The position numbers were made by a program, and so were the translations under genes. This document shows, one piece after another, positions 47,540 through 58,746 of a DNA stretch of 64,000 nt (position 1 is the first letter of the stretch; each line of letters begins with the position of its first letter). A model generated the notes under the pieces. That model had not been told where the DNA came from. It saw nothing but the letters and a program-made list of their open reading frames with translations, and did not search any database. This DNA is from Galeopsis tetrahit (Eukaryota; Streptophyta; Magnoliopsida; Lamiales; Lamiaceae), in assembly GCA_963675135.1 (NCBI GenBank), contig OY776133.1, positions 36,772,994-36,836,993 on the forward strand, written 5' to 3'.

Positions 47540-48892
47540 TCAGTTTGGGAGTTGTTCCAGGTGATGCTTGAGTTCCTCAAAGGCCTTCTGACAAGGCTCG
47601 TCCCACTCGAATTTTGCCCCTTTCCTTAAGGTTCTGAAGAAGTGATGACTTTTCTCTGTTGACTTCGATATGAACCTGCTTAGAGCTGCTATCCTCCCAT
47701 TCAGGGTTTGTAATTTCTTCAGGTTTCGAGGAGGCTGCATGTCCAACACCGCTTTCACCTTGGCAGGGTTAACCTCTATTCCCCCCTGGGTCACCATATA
47801 TCCTAGAAATTTCCCTGATCTTACTCCAAAAGAGCATTTAGCCGGATTCAGCTTAATGTCGTTGCTCCTGATCACCTGGAATATCTCTTCCAGGTCTTTC
47901 TCATGCTGCTCTGCCTTGACACTCTTGGCCAACATGTTATCCACGTAAATTTCCATGTTCTTACCAATTTGTTCTCGGAAGACTGAGTCTACCATTCTCT
48001 GGTAGGTGGCTCCTGCATTTATTAGTCCGAAAGGCATGCGTATATATCCAAAAGTACCACATGCTGCAATAAAACATACCTTCGGGATATCGAGGGGATT
48101 CAACTGGATCTGATGGTATCCCTGATATGCATTCATCATACTGAGCAACTCAAAACCTGATGTCGCGTCCACCAACTGATCGATCCTAGGCAAGGGATAA
48201 TGGTCCTTGGGGCACGCTTTGTTCAAGTCTCTGAAATCGATGCACATCCTCCACTTACCAGCTCCTTTAGATACCAACACTGCATTTGAGAGCCATTCAG
48301 GAAACTGTACTCTCTTTATATGTCCTGCCTTCAATAATTTATCAATCTCCTCCTTCACAATGAGATTCTTTTCTTTACCGAAATTCCTCAGTTTTTGTTT
48401 TACTGGTCTTGCTCTAGGGTCCACGTTGAGGTGATGTACTGCTATCTCTGGAGGGATGCCCGTCATATCTTGTGGAGTGAAGGCAAATATATCTGCATTC
48501 TTTCGGAGAGTGGCTATTATTCTTTCTTTGAGTTTGGGGTCCAATTGAGTCCCGACTCTCGTTGTGAACCCCTCCTTCCCTGCATAGAGTTCGATGTTCA
48601 TTAGTTCCTCATCTGCTCTGATTTTGGGCTGCTCTCCTTCCAGTTCGGCTACTTTCTGTTTTTTCAATTCGGGATCTTCCCCTTTGCATCTTTCCAGACC
48701 TCGGAACGTAGCCTTGTCCGCTATCTTAACTGACTCCACATAACATTTCCTTGCTTGGTACTGGTCTCCACATATCTCTCCCACTCCCCCTGAGGCAGGA
48801 AATTTCATCTTCATATGGAAGGTGGAAATTACGACCTGAAAAATATTCAAGCTCGGTCTTCCCATCACCACATTATGAGGAGGGAACATCAA
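47540..48892 (-). pseudogene. Gypsy pol: reverse transcriptase with altered active site
   Basis: IDFRDLNKACPKDHYPLP, then GYHQIQL and MPFGLINAGATYQR, are standard Gypsy RT blocks. The catalytic box, YVDD in active enzymes, reads YVDN here, so the second aspartate is lost. The C-terminal connection domain ends in WDEPCQKAFEELK just before a stop. Together with the flanking frameshifts this marks a dead copy. Confidence 0.9.
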
Positions 48893-49172
48893 CTATCAAG
48901 AACTCTATCACTTGTACTCGCCGGTGGGGGACAGTCCCTAGCCCTACTTGCAGCAGGGCCGATCCCAGGGGCTGGATCGCTCCCCCTGAAAATCCATAAA
49001 GGGCAGTTTCCACTAGCCTAAGCTTTATGTTCAACTCCATCCTTTTAAAGCACTCCAGGAACATGATGTCCGCTGAGCTTCCCGTGTCTACAAAGATTCG
49101 CGCTACATCGTACCATGCGATGTCAGTAGTGATCACTAGAGCGTCATTATGAGTCTCTCTGGATGCTCCCAT
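48873..49172 (-). pseudogene. Gypsy protease
   Basis: The VDTGSSADIMFLECF segment contains the aspartic protease DTGSS motif. The frame overlaps the RT frame by about 20 bp in another phase, so a frameshift separates them. Confidence 0.85.
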
Positions 49173-49238
49173 GTCTTTGGACCCAAAATGTATGTCAGGA
49201 ATTACTGCCGTTTTCCCTATCCCTCGATGTTCTACATT

Positions 49239-50853
49239 CTACTCCACCTTCAACGCTCGGATACTTTGTTTCCTTTGTCTAAAGGAATCGCCATCGGCAG
49301 GGCCACCCATAATCATATGGATCGTTCCTCTCTTTTGGGGAGGGGGAGGTTGGTCTTCCCCCTCCTTCCTCTGTTCCCTCTTATTCTCCTCTGTTCTTCC
49401 CTCTAGGTCTTTCCACTTCTGCCCTCGAGGGCCTTGCCTGTTCCTGAAAGTAAACTCCTTAAGATGTCCTGCTTGTATCATCCTTTCTATTTCATCCTTT
49501 AGGTGCCAACATTGGTTCGTATCATGACCGTAGTCATTGTGGAACCAACAAAACTTATCGGATTTAGGATTCTGAGGACCCCTGTTCCTAGAGTAGGGGA
49601 ACTTCATACTGGGGTGATCTACCGCTACCTCTAAAACTTCTGTTGGTTCTATCTTCAAAGGGGTATACTTTTCAAATCTTCCCCTGGGGCCTGAGCGCGC
49701 TGCTTCTTCCTCCTTTACAACCCCAGGCCTCCTCGAACTCCTGTGCTTCTCTGGACTAGGCCTTCTTGGTATTGTTTCCCTTCTTCGATCTCCATTTCCT
49801 CCCAAACGTCTGGCTTCAGAGCGCTTAGCTTTCCGCACCTCTTCAAGGGTGAGGTATTTTTCGGCCCTTCTTAGTAACTCATCAAAGGTCTGCACAGGTT
49901 TCTTAGCCAGAGAGGTAAAGAGGTCTCCGTCTTTTAGTCCATTAGTGAGGGCGTTGATCTTGACTTCCGAAGAGGCTGTAGGTACCTCCAAGGCTGCTTG
50001 ATTGAATCTTTTCAGAAAAGCTCGAAGACTCTCATTTCCTCCGTGTCGCATGTTAAATAGGGTGAGGGTAGCCCTGGGCTGCCTCCTAGCACTAGCGAAT
50101 TGGTGCAGGAACAATTCGCTAAACTCCGACCACGAACGAATGGTATCCGGTCCCAACTGAGTAAACCACTGCTGCGCAGCTTTGGATAGAGTGGTTAGGA
50201 AGACCCTGCACACTACACCTTCTCCATAGTGGTGTAACAGAGCGACATTTTCGAACCTCATAAGGTGCTCGTAAGGGTCGGTGGTACCATCATATTCAAA
50301 ATTTAGAGATTTAAAATTAGAAGGCAATTCATCTTGCAAGATACTGGAAGAAAATTGATAACCAGTAACGTAAGAGGGTCTACTTACATTGTCAATCATA
50401 TGTTTTTGCATATCCTTCATTTCCTTCCGAAGGGCTTGTATCTGGTCACTAACTGCTACCTGGTAAGTGTCATCTGTGCTTTCTCCTGTTTCTGTGTCCA
50501 AAGTGACACCACCAGGGGTCATCTCCGTGTTCCTCCTGGGGGGTCGGTTGAGAATGCTTCTCTCGGCTTGGGAGGGCACCTTTTCTTCCGGATCTCAAGG
50601 GGGACCCTCATTTCTGGAAGGGGCCGGAGGAGAATCAATGACATGGTCCAGGGGGTTCTGCTTCGTGCCCTCATTGACTGGTGGGATGGGTCCAGGGGGA
50701 CGAAGTCCACGAGAGGCGACTATCCTTTTCAACTGCTTGTGCGATCATCACGTCTAATTGATCCTGAGAGAGGGTTAAGAGCTCTGGTTGGGCGGTGGGA
50801 TGAGGGGTATCTTTATTAGTCCCACTTCCAGAAGCTCCTGAGGTACCCGTCAC
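49239..50853 (-). pseudogene. Gypsy gag
   Basis: A 446-codon frame (49239-50579) holds the retrotransposon gag domain (DPYEHLMRFEN, AAQQWFTQLGP, FLHQFASARR) and a C-terminal CWFHNDYGHDTNQCWHLK, a zinc-knuckle-like motif. The natural N-terminus lies in another frame at 50671-50853 (MTGTSGASGSG), so a frameshift lies between. A stop separates gag from the protease frame. Confidence 0.88.
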
Positions 50854-51052
50854 ATTCCCCTCTGGTGCGAGAGGGTTATCTTCCAGTGTAGGGTTTACGG
50901 GTTATTTCCCTGGATTTTTGTTAAGAGGAAAACCCGGTGGAGGCGGAGGTGAGGGCAAGGGGGTGAGATCTCCTTTCTCCTTACCCTGCTTCGTAATATC
51001 TCGTTCTCCACCCATTTTGTATGAAACTTTCTCACTTCTTAGATCAAAAGCT

Positions 51053-51069
51053 TCCCACAGACGGCGCCA
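51053..51069 (-). other. Gypsy primer binding site
   Basis: The minus strand reads TGGCGCCGTCTGTGGGA two bases after the 5' LTR end, the usual PBS of Tat and related Gypsy elements. Confidence 0.9.
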
Positions 51070-51071
51070 GT

Positions 51072-51823
51072 TGTTGCGTCGAAAAATAACGTCTATGGAT
51101 ACTGAATATTCCCGTGCAGATGAGGAGAATTCCGAGCTTAAATCGTCACTTCTCCACGAGTGTGTTCACAAAACAATCTTCCTTCAAGATCCTCCAAGAC
51201 CTGCAAAAACACGCCGGAGGGGATTCCGGCGTGGAATCTCCGACGCTCAAGTCAGAATCTCTCTCGGAAGAATCAAAGGGGGATTTCCCTATAATCCTAG
51301 GGAAATTCTCGTAGGATTTCTAGCGGTTCTTAGATTTTCAGTGTTATATTCAATGGTGATTGTGTATCGTGCGTATGTAGAATAAAACGTAGTCAATAAC
51401 ATAAAAACAAACTTGTTTATATACCTCTACTCCTTTCGTGGGGAAGAGGAAGACCCTTTCTTCCTCCTTCTTCTCAACTATCCCACCAAACTCGGTCCTC
51501 AAGTGGACTTCTCCTGCCTACTTGCTTTGACTTCTTCTCGGGCCTCATCCATCAAGAACGGATTTTGGGTCTTTTTCCTCATGGGTTAAATATATCTGGC
51601 CCAAGAATGGCCAGGCTCTGGATACGGACTCAAAGCCCAATTACACCTGCTTCCCTTATTGGGCTTAGGTACGGACCCAAAAGCCCAATTGCTCCTATTT
51701 CCCTCTTCAGGCTTAGGGTGTATTAATCCTATTCTTCGGATTATCATTCTCACTAAGATTGATTTTATTTATCTTATATCCACGTGTCGCCATCTCCGAA
51801 GACGACATATTTTGTCCGCATCA
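51072..51823 (-). repeat. 5' LTR of the Gypsy element (752 bp, full length)
   Basis: Bounded by TG (51072) and CA (51823) and by the CTATA target duplication; the PBS lies immediately inside it. Confidence 0.92.
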
Positions 51824-51828
51824 CTATA

Positions 51829-53060
51829 CACACTTCACATAAAATATAATTTTTTAAAATTAATACCAACACTTCAACTTTAAGTAATTATAATTCAACA
51901 TAATAGTTGTAGCGAGTATTGTGTTTATTTAGTCTTGGCCTTTGAAAAAATCCTTTTTTTTTTTTCTTTCTAGGATTGATCAATTGACACTTTAAAACTT
52001 TAAATACAAAATATTACTATTATTTTGATATTAGATTATTTAAAGCAACACATATATTTATTTAAAATAATATTTAATATTCATATTTTTTTATAAAATA
52101 TCTAAAAAAAATGATAAAATTATAATATTTTTATTACCGATTCATAAAATACTTAAAAATAATTAATGTCTCCTTCTTTAGATTTGTAAATCTAATTTAT
52201 TGGTCATTTTCCTGTTACTCCATTCAAATTTACTCTAATTTTGAGAAATCTAAACTCGATTTTCAAATAAATTTAGCAGATTTGTTCGTTAATAATATTG
52301 GGGGCGTAAATAGTGGAACCCTCTTCTCTCCCACTTATAAATAAGAGAAAATTTATAAAAAAGACCATTTAGACACGTAGCTTCTTAAATTTAAATAAAA
52401 ACAACTTTTATAATCTTTTTAAAAAAGGACAAAAACATGTGTAAATAACCATTTATGCCCTTACATTTAAATTTGAAGAATAACTATTTAATTTATATAT
52501 TAATGGAACAAGTCATACATTCCATATATTTCGCCAGCATTCTGTTTAATATCACGCATATGGAAATAAGAATCTCACCTTCCTTATTTCGTTTGCAATC
52601 TGCACGATTCATACGAATTTTCAATTAAAGCAATCCTAATTTCCCAAAAACCGCCTTAATTCAGAATTCCTCGTCCCTCAGAATCTGTTTATCGTGTTCT
52701 GCATTTTTTCTAGTTTATTGCATCGCCTTCTTTTCTAGTTTATCGTCCCTCAGAATCTGTTTAAATCATACACATTTTTATCAGGATTTCAAAACTCAAA
52801 ATTTTAAAATTCAAATTTCAAACTGTCGAAAGCCCGAATCTAATTTAGAAAAAGTATAGCCTTTAATCACGCGATCAAGACACTGGACTTTTTCTCTTAT
52901 TTCCACTCCCGGTTTCTTTCTTGGTGCCGGGCCGGCCATTATCAGAAAATATCATAAATTAAACCCCTAACTTTGAAATATCATAAATCCCCATGATCGC
53001 AAATCTCGATTAGGTTTCATCAATTGATGAAACGCATCTCGTTCGTCTCCTAACTCGCCG
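51829..53060. other. AT-rich intergenic DNA
   Basis: The first 250 bp are part of the duplicated block shared with 55.8-56.2 kb. From about 52850 to 53060 the base composition becomes more balanced and probably represents the leader of the SEC23-like fragment that follows. Confidence 0.4.
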
Positions 53061-53127
53061 ATGGATTTCACCGAATTGGAAGCAATCGAGGGTTTGCGTT
53101 GGTCGTGGCATTCATGGCCCACTTCCT
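53061..53127 (+). pseudogene. SEC23-like 5' gene fragment
   Basis: The frame starts MDFTELEAIEGLRWSWHSWP and stops after two more codons. This closely resembles the N-terminus I associate with a plant SEC23-type COPII coat protein (MDF-ELEAIEGLRWSWNSWP type). Downstream sequence to 53300 does not continue the SEC23 protein, so only the first coding piece, probably with its leader, is present. A second short frame near 53223 (MDDGREAAGDIV) is unassigned. The family call is from memory and moderate. Confidence 0.55.
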
Positions 53128-53550
53128 GACCCGAAGTTCACCGACTGCACATGATCAAGAGACTTTCCACGCGATCGTTTCTTTATATTCCTAGGGGATT
53201 CAAACTTCACCGATTTCTTCATTATGGATGACGGACGCGAAGCCGCCGGAGATATAGTAGAAACTTTTAATTCCAAGGGTCAGATGAAGAGTTTTGCCAA
53301 GGGTATGATTTTTAATTCCACACGTACACACATAATTTGCAAATAATTTAGGATTTTTTGAGATGATTTTAATTTAGGTTCAATTTGCTCCGTTTTCGTG
53401 TAATTGTGATGATTTACGTGCGCGTTGCTGAAATGTAGTTCATGATTATTTGTTATTGGTTTGGTCAAGGGATAATGCAGATCTTATTTTGCATATGTAT
53501 ACGTATTTTTGCATAATCACATTCTAATATGAAGACACCGTACTATTTTT

Positions 53551-53618
53551 TCTGCATTATTCATTTTATTATGCAGTTTTAGATTTCATTGTTCTGCATT
53601 ATTCATTTTATTATGCAG
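53551..53618. repeat. 26-bp direct repeat pair
   Basis: TCTGCATTATTCATTTTATT plus ATGCAG occurs at 53551-53576 and 53593-53618. Confidence 0.9.
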
Positions 53619-53787
53619 ATTTAGCTTTTATATTACTTTTTCAACCATGGTCTAGGGAGCAAAATGTTCTTCTCACTTCTCACTTCGTCTTCTTCCGTAC
53701 TTCACGGTTTCCTTTCTTCACAAATTGGAAAACCCCAAAATTCTGCACAAAATTAAGCTCTTCTGACTGGTGTTAATTAATTTTAGG

Positions 53788-53925
53788 AAGGTTTTAATTA
53801 ATTGCGTAATTCTTGGAATTAATGAGCTGATAGAGTCAGCTTTAAATTTCAAACATAAGGTTTTAATTAATTGCGTAATTCTTGGAATTAATGAGCTAAT
53901 AGAGTCAGCTTTAAATTTCAAACAT
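53788..53925. repeat. 69-bp tandem duplication
   Basis: Two units (53788-53856, 53857-53925) differ at one base (GAGCTGATAG versus GAGCTAATAG), so the duplication is recent. Confidence 0.95.
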
Positions 53926-54077
53926 TTAAAGAATTTCTCCATATTAATTCCGAATTTTATGTATTAAGGGCATGATGGTACATTTATGTGCCATTTTGTC
54001 CTTATTCTGAAACTATTTTGAATCATGTCTTTATTTAAAAAAACACTAGGTGAAATGACCTTTTATGTGAAATCCCC

Positions 54078-54086
54078 TATAAATAA
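54078..54086 (+). promoter_or_regulatory. TATA box of small-gene copy B
   Basis: TATAAATAA followed by a CT-rich leader, as at 43515 and 57880. Here a Stowaway separates the box from the ATG. Confidence 0.6.
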
Positions 54087-54140
54087 CTTCTTTTCTTCAA
54101 TCAATACTTTAGATCTGATCAGAAACTCGTCTCAATTTTA

Positions 54141-54394
54141 TACTCCCTCCGTCCCAGAGGAATTTACACCCTTGGGACGGCACACGAAATGTGTAAGAAA
54201 AAGTGTAATGAGTGATGTTTTGAGGGGTAATTTTGTAAACTTTTATGAATAAATTAAAGTAAAAAGTAGATTGAGTGTGGAAAAGTAATGACAAATATGA
54301 AGTGTGCAAATTGGTATGAGACATCCATATATGAAAAGTGTATTAGACATCCATATATGAAAAGTGTGCAAATACCTATGGAACGGAGGGAGTA
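54141..54394. mobile_element. Stowaway-like MITE in the leader of small-gene copy B
   Basis: TA-flanked, left CTCCCTCCGTCCCAGAGG, right inverse CTATGGAACGGAGGGAG; 254 bp. An internal 26-bp duplication (GACATCCATATATGAAAAGT, twice) is at 54320-54367. Confidence 0.9.
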
Positions 54395-54410
54395 AAAGTT
54401 TTTGAAATCA

Positions 54411-54533
54411 ATGGCACAGGATATCGGTTTCACTTGGTTTTCGTCGCCGTCTAACAGTAAGGACAAAGACGTAAATTCATCTCCGCCGCCGCCGAAAGGT
54501 CTTAAATTCACAGGAATCCGTGGTTGGTTCTGA
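54411..54533 (+). pseudogene. Small intronless gene, copy B, truncated (40 residues)
   Basis: MAQDIGFTWFSS, then NSKDKDVNSSPPPPKG and KFTGIRGWF, correspond to the middle of copies A and C. A stop at 54531 removes the C-terminal FET block, although CTGGAG-type traces of it follow. It has the same TATA box as copy A, but a Stowaway now lies between box and ATG. Probably a dead gene. Confidence 0.65.
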
Positions 54534-54619
54534 GCTGGAGACAACATTTCTGTTAAAAGGAAATGATTTTTTACTTCTGTTGTTGATTGCAATTTTTTGA
54601 TTTCTTCGAATTTAATTCT

Positions 54620-55039
54620 TAGTGGGTGTTTGCAAGCATTAGTATGTGCTTAAAAACACTTATTTTTAAAATATAATTACTTTTGGAGTGTTTGTCAACA
54701 CAACTAAGTGATTAAATTAAGTAGTTTAAAGTGAATTTGGTGAAGCACCCCTCCCCCTACTTTTAATAACTCATATGTGCTTCTCATCATTGTAGTAACC
54801 AATTTTACATTTTTGCCCTCACAATTTAAATAATATTTTATGTTTACTCATTACTTATTCAAATATAATAAGGGTATTTTTGTAAAATTATAAAGAATCT
54901 ATTTGTTTTGCAAACATCACAACATATACAAAATTGATTAAAAGTGCTTAATTTTAAAACACTACTCACTTTCAAATTTATTTCAAAAATAAATTTTAAT
55001 CACTTTAAATCAATCACTATTGTTTACAAACACACCCTT
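54620..55039. mobile_element. Possible hAT-like MITE
   Basis: The left end TAGTGGGTGTTTGCAAGCA and the inverse of the right end TAAGGGTGTGTTTGTAAACA are similar, with matching inner AAGCACTT/AAGTGCTT words. No clean target duplication. Confidence 0.5.
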
Positions 55040-55566
55040 ACTCCCTCGGAGCACGGAATTCCCTCGGTCCCTACTCGAAGACCCATCACTTTTGAACACG
55101 GGATTATCGGAACTTTTCAACTTTATAAATAGTAAAGATGTTTTTTTTAGTGTACATCAGTACATTTGATATAGTAATATTTAAATAATTTGAGTTTGAT
55201 ATAATATTTAAATAATTTGAGGGATAGTGAGAACACTATAGATCATGGACGGATGGAGTACTAAAGACTATCAAACGTGACTCAGTTGCATGAACACAAG
55301 TGTGACTATATTTATAAATATAATTTAAAATCAAAATATATTAAATATATATACAAATTAATTTTTCAATATTGTAAAATAATACTATTGTGTTATATAA
55401 TAAAAATATATTAAATTAATTGTACAATTTGAGATCAAGGTGTTCTTCATGATTTCAAAGACTTCAAAGACGTTTTATTTTTTGCAAATAGAATAATGTT
55501 TGTTTGATCCGAGATGAAGGTGTTGAATTCATGTGATCGGAGTTTTATAAATCCAACAACATTATA
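55040..55566. other. AT-rich intergenic DNA
   Basis: No gene supported. A single GGACGGATGGAGTA at 55248-55261 looks like one end of an eroded Stowaway. Confidence 0.4.
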
Positions 55567-55673
55567 AATCTTCAAATCATAGCTCAGAGATTGCGCCCAA
55601 AGTAAAATTCCAAGAGTAAAATCTTCAAATCATAGCTCAGAGATTGCGCCCAAAGTAAAATTCCAAAGAGTAA
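55567..55673. repeat. 53-bp tandem duplication
   Basis: Two units starting AATCTTCAAATCATAGCTCA, the second (from 55620) with one extra A near its end. Confidence 0.92.
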
Positions 55674-55913
55674 AATAAGAGAAACAAAATAGAGATCCTA
55701 AGCTTATAGGATACTATTTAATCTAAAAAAAAAATATTAATTTATTTGTATTTTCATCTTTTTAAATTAAGTCCCAAAACTTATAGTTGCCTTTCAATTT
55801 ACCTGTATCCTCCTCAATCGGATTTTGTATATATAAGGTTTTATTTATTTGTTTAAATAGGATTGTTTGTTTGATTATTTTTTTTAAGATTGATTGACCC
55901 TTTAAAAATTTAA

Positions 55914-56156
55914 GGGTTGGTCTGCTATGAACTCGAGTGCATGTTATGCACCCTAATCCATGTTGCATTTTTCAGTTTTACTGACTTACACTTTTTGATA
56001 AATGGTGTTGCACTTTTCAATTATTAAACTGTATAATAATATTTTTAGTAATAATTGAAAAGTGCAATACCATTTACCAAAAAGTGTAAGTAAAACTGAA
56101 AAGTGCAAATGGATTAGGGTGCATAACATGCACTCGAGTGCATACTAGACTTTACC
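55914..56156. mobile_element. Foldback Mutator-like MITE, 243 bp
   Basis: The two halves are near-perfect inverse complements (ACTCGAGTGCATGTTATGCA on both strands). AAAATTTAA at 55905-55913 and 56157-56165 is a perfect 9-bp target duplication, as for Mutator-like elements. It lies inside the duplicated block shared with 51.9 kb, which lacks it, so it inserted after that duplication. Confidence 0.85.
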
Positions 56157-56259
56157 AAAATTTAATTACAAAATATTTTTATTTTATTATTACATTATTT
56201 AAATTGACACATATTTTTTTGAAGTCCCGATTTGCCGGTCCAAAGATTACGAAAAATAA

Positions 56260-56510
56260 TACTCCCTCCGTCCCAAGATTTTTTACACACTTTTCTTAAT
56301 GGGCTCCCAACATTTTTTACACACTCCAAAAAAGGAAACAACTTACATAATGAATTACCAATAATACCCCCTTTAGTCAAATCACTCCACTTTAATCAAT
56401 GAATTACCAATAATACCCCTCATTTATTTTACTTTACACATCACTTTATTCCATTTTCTTAATTTCCGTGCCGGTCAAAGTGTGTAAAAAATCTTGGAAC
56501 GGAGGGAGTA
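56260..56510. mobile_element. Stowaway-like MITE
   Basis: TA-flanked CTCCCTCCGTCCCAAGATTT with exact inverse AATCTTGGAACGGAGGGAG at the right; inner CCAATAATACCCC occurs twice. 251 bp. Confidence 0.93.
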
Positions 56511-56665
56511 CTCCGTATTTAATATTTATAATATACTTTAAAATTGTAGAGAAATCATAAGACAACGTATTTTTATATACATTATGAACATATATATACA
56601 TGATGTTTTTTTAAATACTAGTAATAAATCAAATCTTATAAAGAAATAAATATAAAATACAATTA

Positions 56666-57788
56666 GAGGTGTGTATTCAATTGAGATTCTGTTGGATTTT
56701 TTTGGACTTTTAAAATTTGGGGTATTCAATCCGGATTTTTAAAAGTCTTTCAAAATTTTGAGGTATTCAATACGGATTTTAAAAAGTCCTTAGAAATCTT
56801 TAGGTATTCAACAATCTATGAATTTTAATACTCTCTATATATTTCGTTGGATTCTCCTTAAAAAATATAAATAAATTTCACTATTCAAAATTTCTTCTAA
56901 AAACTAGAGATTTCAACGGATTCTCTGAGAAGACTCTCAAAGAGAAGATTTTTTTTTTTTTTTTTGTTCTTCTAACAAAATTTCAACTACTAACCTACTG
57001 CATTAGTCTCGATAAACATCACAGATTCTTCACCACCATTATTATCGTGAAAAAGATTACAGTATTTTAAAATTATGTTCCCTCTTTAAAAATTATAGTA
57101 TATCGGCACAGTTGACACCGTTAGGTTAACAATAATATATTCTCGATCGCCCCCTAATTTATAATTTATAGCATTAATGGCAACTTTAAGATCTCAAGAA
57201 CATTTATTCACAATGTTCTTGAGATCACGTGGTGTTCGATGTCATCTAAAAGATTTTGGTGTCAAGGTCGTTACCAGAAATGCAAATGAGTTATTCAATC
57301 TCAGCCATGCATTAAGAAATGTGATTGAGAGATTGTTTTGGTATTTTCAAATCACAATTCACAATTTTCAAAACCCACCTCCGTTCCCATTTCAAACACA
57401 AGCAGAGTTAGTATTGGCTTGTGCTGGATTACATGAGGTCGAGTATAACCGTGGAAATGAAGATGACAATAATAATGATGAATAATATATATATATTTTT
57501 TGAACTAATATATTTTTGGTATTTTTTCTAAATAATTTAGATAATTTTTTTATATACAGGTGTGTTCGATATATGTTTGCATCAATAGTTTTAGGGGCGT
57601 AATTTATGGAAATTCATGTAAATCAATAAAAAAAATGTGTATTTTAGAATCCTGTCAAATCTATGAAAATCCATATAAATCAATAAAAAAGTCAATCAAA
57701 CTCTGCATAGAGTCTATGAATTTTCTAAATTCACTGACTTTTTAAAATCCAAAAAAATCCAACACAATCCCAATTGAATACATCCCCC
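56666..57788. mobile_element. PIF/Harbinger DNA transposon remnant
   Basis: Inverted repeats of about 50 bp: left GAGGTGTGTATTCAATTGAG, right inverse GGGGGATGTATTCAATTGGG, each continuing TTGGATTTTTTTGGA. TTA at 56663-56665 and 57789-57791 is the 3-bp duplication typical of this superfamily. Subterminal ATAAATCAATAAAAAA-type words occur near 57620 and 57680. It carries the tail of a transposase, so it is an internally deleted copy of an autonomous element. Confidence 0.88.
57177..57485 (+). pseudogene. PIF/Harbinger transposase C-terminus
   Basis: RGVRCHLKDFG, ANELFNLSHALRNVIERLFW and FPFQTQAELVLACAGLH match the end of Harbinger DDE_Tnp_4 transposases, where the RNVIER segment carries the catalytic glutamate. 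The N-terminal two-thirds is missing. The usual ERxFGVLK reads ERLFWYFQ here. Confidence 0.82.
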
Positions 57789-57879
57789 TTAATCTACAAT
57801 AATAATCTTCAAAATTTGAATATAGATACAATATCTTCAACAAATTTATTTGTGAATATTTGTTGGTCATTATCTCTAT

Positions 57880-57888
57880 TATAAATAA
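57880..57888 (+). promoter_or_regulatory. TATA box of small-gene copy C
   Basis: TATAAATAA followed by CCCTCTCCCCAACCATTACC, closely like the leader of copy A. Confidence 0.65.
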
Positions 57889-57932
57889 CCCTCTCCCCAA
57901 CCATTACCAATACTTTTTGAAATCAATCGGAT

Positions 57933-58178
57933 ATGACGTACGGCGCCACCCTCCACGGCGAGGTTATTAAGCATAAACTCTGTTTTACTTGGTTTACACC
58001 ACCGGCGGCGCCGCCTCCGTCTAACGACAAGGACAAAGAGGTAAATTCATCCCCGCCGCCGAAGAAAGTTGCTAAATTCACAGGAAGACGAATTTGGCTC
58101 AGGAGTATGACATGGCAAGGACAAAGACGTAAATTCATCTCCGCCGCCGAAGAAAGTTCGAATTTTGCTCTGGATTAA
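57933..58178 (+). pseudogene. Small intronless gene, copy C (81-codon frame, rearranged)
   Basis: The frame has an N-terminal MTYGATLHGEV, then KLCFTWF, SNDKDKEVNSSPPPKK and KFTGRRIW. A block of about 42 bp (58030-58071) is repeated at 58118-58159 in another phase. The last part is thus read out of frame until FALD, a trace of the RFALELDG block. After the stop, CGACACAATTCTGACGAATC parallels the lost FETIL end. It looks like a fusion of two copies. It could still be transcribed, but the conserved end is missing. Confidence 0.6.
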
Positions 58179-58746
58179 TAGTGTTCGACACAATTCTGAC
58201 GAATCCATATAATTTTTTTTATTTTATTTTTCGTGTTTTGCATTTATAATTATATAACTTTCAATTCAGATACCAATTGCAAAATTCTACTATTTTATTT
58301 TGCTATTTTTTGATTAATTAATTTTCTCTTTTTATGGCCAATAAAAGGGACTTTGGTTCTTTATTCTTACTAGGCATCAAACGTACCATCTCCTTTTAGA
58401 TTATTTACAAAATCAAATAAAGAAATCTTTGTTAAATTTTCTATACTCACAATATGATCACTTTGTTCTTACTATTTGCATGCAAATAGTCCGAGGATAA
58501 ATTAATGAAGTATAAAAAGGCGCCGTTTCCAATAAAATCTAATATACAATGTTATTTCATACAATATTTTTGAAATTTATAGACATTTTCTCAACTTCTT
58601 TTCGATTTTTTTACCAGTATTGAGCTCAACATACATATAAATTGAATATCGCTATTGATGATCACGAAAATAGAATATATGAAGTTAATAAATTCTTGTA
58701 TATACAATTGAGTATGTAATTAAATTTTAAATAATTGAATATATTA
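58179..58746. other. 3' flank of copy C, duplicated after copy D
   Basis: GGCCAATAAA...GGTTCTTTATTCTTACTAGG (58337-58375) recurs as GCCAATAAATG...GATTCTTTATTCTTATTAGG (59236-59289), showing that 3' flanks were copied with the genes. Otherwise AT-rich. Confidence 0.6.

Larger units (their letters stand above)
44910..51823 (-). mobile_element. Tat-lineage Ty3-Gypsy retrotransposon, old, one LTR mostly deleted
   Basis: The ends TGTTGCGTCG (44910) and ...CCGCATCA (51823) are flanked by CTATA at 44905-44909 and 51824-51828, a perfect 5-bp duplication. On the minus strand the order is LTR, PBS, gag, protease, RT, RNase H, a second RNase H, integrase, LTR. A second (archaeal-type) RNase H before integrase marks the Tat group. 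The 3' LTR keeps only 89 bp of 752. Those 89 bp differ from the other LTR at six sites, so insertion is old. Several frames are broken. Confidence 0.93.

Noticed and set aside
55029..55261. Possible Stowaway bounded by CTCCCTCGGAGCACGG and GGACGGATGGAGTA
   Set aside because: The two ends are not inverse complements beyond a few bases.
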